Made by a program: the position numbers and the translations under genes
In this document: one piece after another, positions 5,739-10,363 of the stretch
Layout of the letters: each line of letters starts with the position of its first letter
Numbering within the stretch: position 1 is the first letter of the stretch
The notes under the pieces: model-generated
The model's input: the letters and a program-made list of their open reading frames with translations, nothing else
The model's database searches: none
Told to the model about the DNA's origin: nothing
Origin: Armatimonadota bacterium
GTDB taxonomy: Bacteria > Armatimonadota > SYMT01
Reading direction: 5' to 3'
NCBI GenBank assembly: GCA_020696885.1
Contig: JAJFMS010000046.1
Location: 1-10,363 of the forward strand
DNA: 10,363 bases

Positions 5739-6749
5739 TCAGCCCGGGACCTCATCTACAGGCGCAAGCACCACCCGAAGGTGCTCCGCATACGCCTGCG
5801 CGAGGGCGGAAAGCGCGAGGTCCTCCTCGGTCGGCTCGTAGGGACGGCAGGCCTCGTTCGCCTGGAGCCAATCCACCATCTCGAAGACGGCGTGCGAGAG
5901 GGAGGTCCGGGGGCGGTACCCCGTATCCCGGGCAAGCTTCTCCACGGAGAACATCCGATGCTGTGCGAACGGCGCCTTATCCGGATAGGCCCGCACGTAC
6001 TCCGCCGCAGGGAGGGAGAGGTACTCCGGGTCCGAAACGCCCAGCGTAGCGGCGATCAGGTCGTAGTACTCCCGCGTGGTAACGCAGTCCGGACCGGCGA
6101 CGTTGTACGCCTCGCCCACCGCCGCCTCCGTGGCGAGGACCGCCGCCCAGGCCTGGCCGATGTCCCGGTGGACCACCGGCTGAATGAGCAGCGCTCCGCC
6201 GTCCAGCAGCAAGATCGGCTCCCGGCGCTCCATCCGGTCCAGCAGCATCGGGTCGCGGCCCTGCAGGGAGCCGGTACCGAGTTGCCCGCCGGCGCCCATG
6301 ATGTGCGGCGGGCGGAGCACCGTCACCGGAAAGCCCTCCGACCGGCACGCCTCCAGGAGCACGTCCTCCGCGGCAGCTTTCCCGCGACCGTACTCGCTCA
6401 GGGCGTCCGTCGCCGTGTCCTCGTCCAGCGGCAGGCGGCGATGGCGGCCGTAGACGAAGTCCGTGCTGATCATCACCAGGCGCCGCACCCGGCCCGCGAA
6501 GGCGCGGAGGTCCGCGGCGGCGTCCGTCGGGGTGTAGCAGATGCAGTCCACCACCGCATCGAAGGGGCGGCCCTCCATCTGCCGGGCGAACGACTCCACC
6601 TCGTGCCGGTCGCCCCGGATCGCGTGGACGCCCTCCGGCACCGGCCGCTGGCCGCGCGTGAACACCGAGACCCGGTGTCCCGCCGCCTGCAGCTCCGAGA
6701 CCACCGCGCTGCTGAGAAAGCCCGTACCGCCGATCACCAGAACGTGCAA
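5739..6749 (-). CDS. Atypical NAD(P)-dependent epimerase/dehydratase (SDR), TTG start
   Basis: The protein is 336 residues from the chosen start. The Rossmann motif reads G7-G-T-G10-F-L-S13, with Ser in place of the usual third Gly. The second strand ends VFTRG (29-33), resembling the FNRG segment of CSP41-like and related atypical SDRs and suggesting NADP or relaxed use. The catalytic set is Ser95 (MISTDFVYG) with Tyr120-G-R-G-Lys124. The central region (about 140-260) carries the substrate loop (LRPPHIMG) and YNVAGP; TGYRPRTSL closes the domain. A C-terminal segment (about 300-336) is extra. Substrate unknown. No ATG is available: a TAA lies in frame nine bases before TTG 6770. TTG 6749 is preferred because it gives MHVLVIGGTGFLS and has GGGGG (6755-6759) five bases upstream. 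Starting at 6770 would add seven residues. Confidence 0.88.
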   Translation of the reverse strand: MHVLVIGGTGFLSSAVVSELQAAGHRVSVFTRGQRPVPEGVHAIRGDRHEVESFARQMEGRPFDAVVDCICYTPTDAAADLRAFAGRVRRLVMISTDFVYGRHRRLPLDEDTATDALSEYGRGKAAAEDVLLEACRSEGFPVTVLRPPHIMGAGGQLGTGSLQGRDPMLLDRMERREPILLLDGGALLIQPVVHRDIGQAWAAVLATEAAVGEAYNVAGPDCVTTREYYDLIAATLGVSDPEYLSLPAAEYVRAYPDKAPFAQHRMFSVEKLARDTGYRPRTSLSHAVFEMVDWLQANEACRPYEPTEEDLALSALAQAYAEHLRVVLAPVDEVPG

Positions 6750-6821
6750 GTCAACCCCCGCGCAGTTCAATGGGCACGGTTATGGCCTCATACCGCCCGC
6801 AACCGCGGGATTGCCCGGACT

Positions 6822-6850
6822 CCCGGAGAAATCCGGGCAGCGCCCACCGA
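6822..6850 (+). repeat. 29-bp direct repeat, copy A, with hairpin 2
   Basis: It begins with the hairpin CCCGG-AGAAAT-CCGGG (6822-6837), preceded by GGACT, and continues GCAGCGCCCACCGA. It matches 25 of 29 bases at 7005-7033. An alternative 7-bp stem TGCCCGG (6812-6818) with CCGGGCA (6833-6839) uses the same 3' arm, so the two folds exclude each other. Confidence 0.7.
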
Positions 6851-6933
6851 GCTTCCACCGCCTCTTCGCCCGATTGACAGGGGTCCGGCTGTCAGGCCGG
6901 CCTTAGCAAGGCGAATACCGGGGCAATCAACCG

Positions 6934-6949
6934 CCCGCCTGACAGCGGG
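6934..6949 (-). repeat. Small hairpin, CCCGS-N6-SCGGG family, copy 3
   Basis: Read on the minus strand it is GGAGT followed by CCCGC-TGTCAG-GCGGG. The GGAGTCCCGC lead-in is identical to copy 1 at 5619-5628, which shows that the two are related in opposite orientation. Confidence 0.6.
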
Positions 6950-7004
6950 ACTCCTGCAGACGCACGTCAGCGCTTCCTGATCCGAGTGGGCATCTCAAAG
7001 CAGC

Positions 7005-7033
7005 CCCGGAGCCATCCGGGCAGCCCCTACCGA
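7005..7033 (+). repeat. 29-bp direct repeat, copy B, with hairpin 4
   Basis: It begins CCCGG-AGCCAT-CCGGG and continues GCAGCCCCTACCGA. Against copy A, two of the four differences are in the hairpin loop and none in the stem. Confidence 0.7.
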
Positions 7034-7119
7034 TGACAGCGACTACGAACGGGAACCCGCACCCGGCTCCGGATGGGGGTAGAGGAGTCTAGAGCCGCCC
7101 ATACTCCCACACACGCCTA

Positions 7120-8643
7120 CTACGCCCCGTCAGAGTCCGGCTTCGCCGGCTCGGGCGTCGTCTCGGTAGCCGGGGCCGTCGACTCGGTCTTACCGCCGGG
7201 CTCTCCGGAGGCCGCAGGTTTGGCCACCACCCGAGTGCCCACCCGCACGATGCCGTCGAACGGCCGGTAGTAGTCCCGGCTGACGACTTCCTTGCGGACC
7301 GGCTGGCCTTCCTTCTTCACCACGCGGGTCACGGTGACGCGGATCCCGGAGCGAGCGCGCTCTTGCACCACCCGGCGGCCCTTCGGCAGCTTCGGGTCCG
7401 AGACCGTCTTGAGGCCGGCGCCGATGGAAGACCGGTTGCCGGTGGTCACCTCCACCTCGGTCTTGTCGTCCGGGTGCCCGTAGATGTGCACGATCACCCG
7501 GCCGCCCACGACCTTGGAGTCGATCGCCACCGCGTGCGCGAGACGGTTCTTGAAGCGGAAGTCCACCACACCGTCCACCACGGTCGCGTCGCGACCGGCC
7601 GGAACGTAGTGCACCGGGAATGCGTGGTGCCGGCGGCGCACGATCTCCAGGTCGGAGAGCAGGGCAGCGTTGTAGAGGGTGGAGCTCACCTGGCAGATAC
7701 CGCCGCCCGTTCCGGGCTCCAGCCTGCCCTTCACAATGACCGGCGCCTCTTTGAACCCGGCGCTGGCCACCCGTGGGCCCACGGTGTCGTTATACGAAAA
7801 CTCATCACCGGGGAGGAGGACCGTGCCGTCGATCGCCTGGCAGGCGAGGCGGACGTTGTGCACGCGGTTCCGGCTGCTGGAGCCCAGGCTGGTGCTGTAG
7901 GTGGTGAGCCGGCTGGTGATCGGCTCGAGGTCCTTCAGCGTGATCCGGGCCTCCGCATCGCGGGTAACGGCGGTGAGCTCCAGCGCCTTCTGCGCCTTGA
8001 GCCACTCTGCGCGGACCGGCTTCTCCTCGAGAGAGGCCGCCAACTGCGCGCGGAACTCCTCTTCATCCAGCTCGGCCTGCAGGGCGGCAGCGAGGGCGGC
8101 GGAGTCCAGCTCCTTGCCGGGTTTGGGGGGCGTGGGCTTGAACTTGCCCGCCACCTTGGTGAGGCGCGCTTCCTTCGGCTCCAGGCCGATCCGCGCGGAG
8201 AACCGCTTCAACCCGGCGGCGACACCGGCTTCGCCTACCGTGATGGCGAGGTCGATCTGCTTGTCGCCCGGGCCGGCAAACTTCTCCCGGATCCGGTCCA
8301 GCAGGTTGCCCGGGGTCTGCGGATCGAGCGCCGCGTTGACGGCGCCGGACACGTCCACGGTAGCGCCCAGCTTCCCCACGGTGGCGGCGGTGGTCCGCTT
8401 GCCGTAGCGCACGGTGACCGGCAAGGCCAGGACCCGACCGGCCAGCTCGCGAGCGAGCTTCTCCGTCTCTTCCGCGGTCTTGCCGCCCACCGGCACCCCG
8501 GCGAGGACGACGTTAGGCGGGACGACGCCGGTCTTCTCCGGCTTCGGCTGCGCCTGGATGGCGAATGCGAGCGACCCTACGGCCACGCAGCCGGCAAAGC
8601 CGCCCACGCCCCACCGTGCACCTGAAGAAAACGATCCGGACAT
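7120..8643 (-). CDS. VanW-family envelope protein with peptidoglycan-binding and G5-like domains
   Basis: The protein has 507 residues. A single hydrophobic segment at about 11-31 (WGVGGFAGCVAVGSLAFAIQ) is a signal peptide or membrane anchor, so the rest should be outside the membrane. Residues about 45-235 resemble the peptidoglycan-binding repeats usually found before VanW (LAGVPVGGKTAEE, then PVTVRYGK). The VanW domain spans about 246-390 with the hallmark LLPGDEFSYNDTVGPR and GTGGGICQVSSTLYNAAL. A G5-like domain follows (about 425-470, ending YRPFDGIVRVGTR), then a Pro/Thr/Ala-rich disordered tail. VanW-domain proteins are widespread and mostly of unknown biochemical role; the name does not imply vancomycin resistance, and no van ligase or kinase genes are near. 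The ATG at 8643 is chosen over TTG 8679 because AAAGGA (8654-8659) lies ten bases before it. It follows the cysS stop by 32 bases, so co-transcription is likely. Confidence 0.93.
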   Translation of the reverse strand: MSGSFSSGARWGVGGFAGCVAVGSLAFAIQAQPKPEKTGVVPPNVVLAGVPVGGKTAEETEKLARELAGRVLALPVTVRYGKRTTAATVGKLGATVDVSGAVNAALDPQTPGNLLDRIREKFAGPGDKQIDLAITVGEAGVAAGLKRFSARIGLEPKEARLTKVAGKFKPTPPKPGKELDSAALAAALQAELDEEEFRAQLAASLEEKPVRAEWLKAQKALELTAVTRDAEARITLKDLEPITSRLTTYSTSLGSSSRNRVHNVRLACQAIDGTVLLPGDEFSYNDTVGPRVASAGFKEAPVIVKGRLEPGTGGGICQVSSTLYNAALLSDLEIVRRRHHAFPVHYVPAGRDATVVDGVVDFRFKNRLAHAVAIDSKVVGGRVIVHIYGHPDDKTEVEVTTGNRSSIGAGLKTVSDPKLPKGRRVVQERARSGIRVTVTRVVKKEGQPVRKEVVSRDYYRPFDGIVRVGTRVVAKPAASGEPGGKTESTAPATETTPEPAKPDSDGA

Positions 8644-8675
8644 TACTGCTTTGTCCTTTGTTTGCGAGCGCAGGC

Positions 8676-10172
8676 TCAACTACCGAACCGCCAGGCTGCC
8701 CCTTCAGGCCGGTCTTCCACGACGATCCCCAGTTCTTTGAGGCCGTTGCGGAGCTGGTCGGCGGCTGCGAAGTCCTTGGCCTTACGCAGCGCCTGCCTGG
8801 CGCCGAGCACGAGCTCCATCAGGGGCTCGACAACGTCATTTTCGGCAGAATTCGCCGGCGGCGTGAGCTCCAGCCCGAGCACGCCGGTCAACTCCGTCAT
8901 CAACTCCCGCGCGGCCACCGCTGCGGCCACCCCTTCCGGCGACCGCTGCGCCGCCGAGCCGGTGAGGCGGTTCATCTCCGTCACCAGCCCGAACAGCGCC
9001 GCCAGCGCCGCAGGGGTGTTGAAGTCGTCGTCCATCGCGTCCAGGAACTGGGCGCGGGCCGTCTCCAGGTACGCCTGCAGCCCCGCCGCGACCTCTCCGT
9101 CCGCGCCACCCTCCGGCAGCGCCACGTACCGCTCCACGGCCGTCACGGCGGTCTGGAGTCGCTCGAAGGCGCGGGCTGCGTCCTGCACGCTGCCGCCCGG
9201 CTTGGACGCGTCCGGCTCGTCCCGGTAGTCGATCGCGCTGCGGTAGTGGCTCGCCACCACCCAGAACCGGAGCACCTCCGCGCCGAACTTGGCGATGCCG
9301 TCTTCCACGGTGGTGAAGTTGCCCTTGCTCTTGGACATCTTCTCGCCGTCCACCTTTACCGTGCCGTTGTGCATCCAGTACTTCACGAACGGCTGATGCG
9401 TGGCGCATTCGGACTGGGCGATCTCGTCCTCGTTGTGCGGGAAGAGGTTGTCCACGCCGGCGCCGTGGATGTCCAGCGTCTCGCCGAGGTACTTCATCGC
9501 CATCGCGGAGCACTCGATGTGCCAGCCAGGGAACCCCACGCCCCACGGGCTGTTCCAGCGCATCACGTGGCCGGTGCCCTCGGCGGACTTCCAGAGCGCG
9601 AAGTCCGCGGCGTTCCGCTTCCCAGCGCCCAGCTCCACGCGGCCACTCGACTCCTGCTCGTCCAGGCGGCGGCGGGAGAGCTTGCCGTACTCCCGGAACG
9701 ACTCCACGTCGAAGTAGACATTCCCCTCGGCCTCGTAGGCGTGCCCGTGGGCGATGAGCCGCTGGATGAGGTCGATCATCTCGGGCACGTGGCCGGTGGC
9801 GCGCGGGGAGATGTCCGGCCGCACGCAGTGGAGCGCGTCCATCGCCTTGAAGTACTCGCGGGTGTAGGTCTCCACCAGCGCCATCGGCAGCACGCCGCGC
9901 ACCTGCGCGCGCTTCCCGATCTTGTCCTCACCCGCGTCCGCGTCGTCCGTGAGGTGACCCACGTCCGTGATGTTCTGCACGTAGAGCACGTCGTAGCCGC
10001 GGTAGCGCAGGTAGCGCACCACCACGTCGAACGCCACGTACGTCTTGGCGTGCCCCATGTGCGGGTAATCGTACACCGTCGGGCCGCAGACGTACACGTT
10101 CACCCGGCCGGGATGCACCGGCTCGAACAGCTCCTTCTCGCGGGTCAGGGTGTTGTAAATTCGAAGAGGCAT
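8676..10172 (-). CDS. cysS: Cysteinyl-tRNA synthetase
   Basis: This is a class Ia aminoacyl-tRNA synthetase that charges tRNA-Cys with cysteine in the cytosol. The 498-residue protein has the full signature set: the HIGH motif as HMGH (38-41) within CGPTVYDYPHMGHAKT, zinc ligands Cys29, Cys221 (GWHIECSAM), His246 and Glu250 (FPHNEDE), and KMSKS (278-282). The anticodon-binding DALR-type region lies at about 365-435 (FNTPAALAALFGLVTEMN), and the C-terminal end reads RKAKDFAAADQLRNGLKELGI. It is somewhat longer than E. coli CysS (461), mainly through small insertions and a variable segment near 345-362. The ATG at 10172 gives the normal N-terminus (MPLRIYNTLTREKE). A further 40 codons are open upstream but translate the heptamer repeat, so they are excluded. 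The ribosome site is weak. VanW follows closely in the same direction. Confidence 0.98.
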   Translation of the reverse strand: MPLRIYNTLTREKELFEPVHPGRVNVYVCGPTVYDYPHMGHAKTYVAFDVVVRYLRYRGYDVLYVQNITDVGHLTDDADAGEDKIGKRAQVRGVLPMALVETYTREYFKAMDALHCVRPDISPRATGHVPEMIDLIQRLIAHGHAYEAEGNVYFDVESFREYGKLSRRRLDEQESSGRVELGAGKRNAADFALWKSAEGTGHVMRWNSPWGVGFPGWHIECSAMAMKYLGETLDIHGAGVDNLFPHNEDEIAQSECATHQPFVKYWMHNGTVKVDGEKMSKSKGNFTTVEDGIAKFGAEVLRFWVVASHYRSAIDYRDEPDASKPGGSVQDAARAFERLQTAVTAVERYVALPEGGADGEVAAGLQAYLETARAQFLDAMDDDFNTPAALAALFGLVTEMNRLTGSAAQRSPEGVAAAVAARELMTELTGVLGLELTPPANSAENDVVEPLMELVLGARQALRKAKDFAAADQLRNGLKELGIVVEDRPEGAAWRFGS

Positions 10173-10187
10173 TTGGCGCTTCGCGGA

Positions 10188-10215
10188 GTGTTGGGTGTTG
10201 GGTATTCGGTGTTCG
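10188..10215. repeat. Heptamer tandem repeat just upstream of cysS
   Basis: Four exactly adjacent heptamers: GTGTTGG, GTGTTGG, GTATTCG, GTGTTCG. In the cysS sense direction this is a C/A-rich, unstructured run ending 15 bases before the ATG, so it would lie in the mRNA leader next to the ribosome site. Confidence 0.85.
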
Positions 10216-10235
10216 AAGCTGCGAGCAGGCTCCGA

Positions 10236-10263
10236 GGTGCCGTAATCTGGGCCAGACGGCACC
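10236..10263 (-). promoter_or_regulatory. Hairpin in the cysS leader
   Basis: GGTGCCGT (10236-10243) and ACGGCACC (10256-10263) form a perfect 8-bp stem around 12 bases, within which CTG/CAG can add an inner helix past a three-base bulge. It lies about 64 bases upstream of the cysS start. It could be a leader structure or another repeat. No T-box consensus is present in this leader. Confidence 0.4.
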
Positions 10264-10282
10264 CCCACCGGTGTTTTCCCCA

Positions 10283-10307
10283 CCCAGGGCACAAAAAAAG
10301 CCCTGGG
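10283..10307. terminator. Strong hairpin with an A7/T7 run inside the loop
   Basis: CCCAGGGC (10283-10290) pairs with GCCCTGGG (10300-10307) over 8 bp, and CCA/TGG (10280-10282 with 10309-10311) extends it past a one-base bulge. The loop is ACAAAAAAA. A typical intrinsic terminator has the T-run after the stem; here the run is between the arms on either strand, so it is an inside-out arrangement. It may be a degenerate bidirectional terminator, an attenuator for cysS, or a chance structure. Confidence 0.35.
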
Positions 10308-10363
10308 ATGGTGCGGCGGCGGAACTGGCAGGCGGGCGCACCCCTACCCGGAAGGGCGGGGAG
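10308..10363. other. Window edge upstream of cysS, no gene seen
   Basis: These are GC-rich bases with a six-bp inverted repeat GGTGCG (10310-10315) and CGCACC (10337-10342). No coding frame or promoter could be supported; the upstream gene, if any, lies outside the window. Confidence 0.4.

Larger units (their letters stand above)
6750..7119. other. Gene-free 370-bp gap with degenerate short repeats
   Basis: No frame here looks like a protein. The stretch is a mosaic of short repeats: three CCCGS-N6-SCGGG hairpins (6822-6837, 6934-6949, 7005-7020), a 29-bp imperfect direct repeat (6822-6850 and 7005-7033), the direct repeat CGCCCG-NN-TGACAG (6867-6880 and 6932-6945), the inverted pair CTGTCAGGC (6889-6897) and GCCTGACAG (6937-6945), and CCGGAGCC (7006-7013) with GGCTCCGG (7065-7072). 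It should contain the promoter of the SDR gene at 6749 and the 3' end signal of the VanW gene, but neither could be pinned down. Confidence 0.7.

Noticed and set aside
7120..8643. Vancomycin-resistance gene
   Set aside because: Only the VanW domain is shared with that cluster. No vanR/S/H/A/X-like genes are present, and the PG-binding/VanW/G5 layout is that of general envelope proteins.
10173..10292. Forty extra in-frame codons before the cysS ATG at 10172
   Set aside because: They translate the heptamer repeat and hairpin DNA (EHRIPNTQHS), and CysS proteins normally begin at MPLRIYNTL-like sequence.
10173..10363. T-box leader for cysS
   Set aside because: No AGGGTGGNACCGCG-like antiterminator bulge or specifier-loop sequence was seen in the leader.
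1..10363. tRNA or rRNA genes, insertion sequences, prophage or defence genes
   Set aside because: No cloverleaf, rRNA core sequence, transposase, integrase or nuclease motif was found on either strand.

Overview
The window comes from a high-GC bacterial chromosome. It holds nine protein genes (one running off the left edge), no RNA genes, no insertion sequence and no phage or plasmid functions. Codon use looks uniform, with GC-rich third positions throughout, so nothing suggests recent transfer. The lineage cannot be fixed from this sequence. The mix of a VanW/G5-type envelope protein, an orphan HUMPS-family decarboxylase, many extended short-chain dehydrogenases, weak Shine-Dalgarno signals and intergenic GTCCCGTAGGGAC/hairpin repeats reminds me of Armatimonadota or a similar little-studied phylum. 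That is a low-confidence impression.

Layout from left to right. The 3' part of a long TPR-repeat gene (+) occupies 1-1633. A 247-bp repeat-rich gap follows (heptamer tandem repeat with hairpin, then 60-bp-period hairpin repeats). Next is an NAD-type epimerase/dehydratase (+, 1881-2651) whose end overlaps by 113 bp the end of a convergent alpha/beta-hydrolase gene (-, 2539-3369). A 111-bp divergent promoter region separates the hydrolase from a 3-hexulose-6-phosphate-synthase-like gene (+, 3481-4185). A hairpin/octamer repeat separates that gene from a convergent single-domain response regulator (-, 4306-4737). A 218-bp divergent region leads to a stand-alone HDIG phosphohydrolase (+, 4956-5501). 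A second, atypical SDR (-, 5739-6749, probable TTG start) sits between two gene-poor gaps carrying a family of small CCCGS-N6-SCGGG hairpins. The right end is a probable two-gene transcription unit on the minus strand, cysS (8676-10172) then a VanW-family envelope protein (7120-8643). Its leader (10173-10363) holds two strong hairpins and a heptamer repeat.

Functionally this is mostly a housekeeping and accessory mosaic, not one pathway. Only cysS-vanW looks operonic; the other neighbours are divergent or convergent single genes. I see no convincing new multi-gene system. The most interesting material is intergenic: at least three kinds of short repeat, several with RNA-hairpin potential, concentrated at gene ends. 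The long convergent coding overlap, the divergently paired REC and HDIG proteins, and the orphan HUMPS enzyme also deserve a look.
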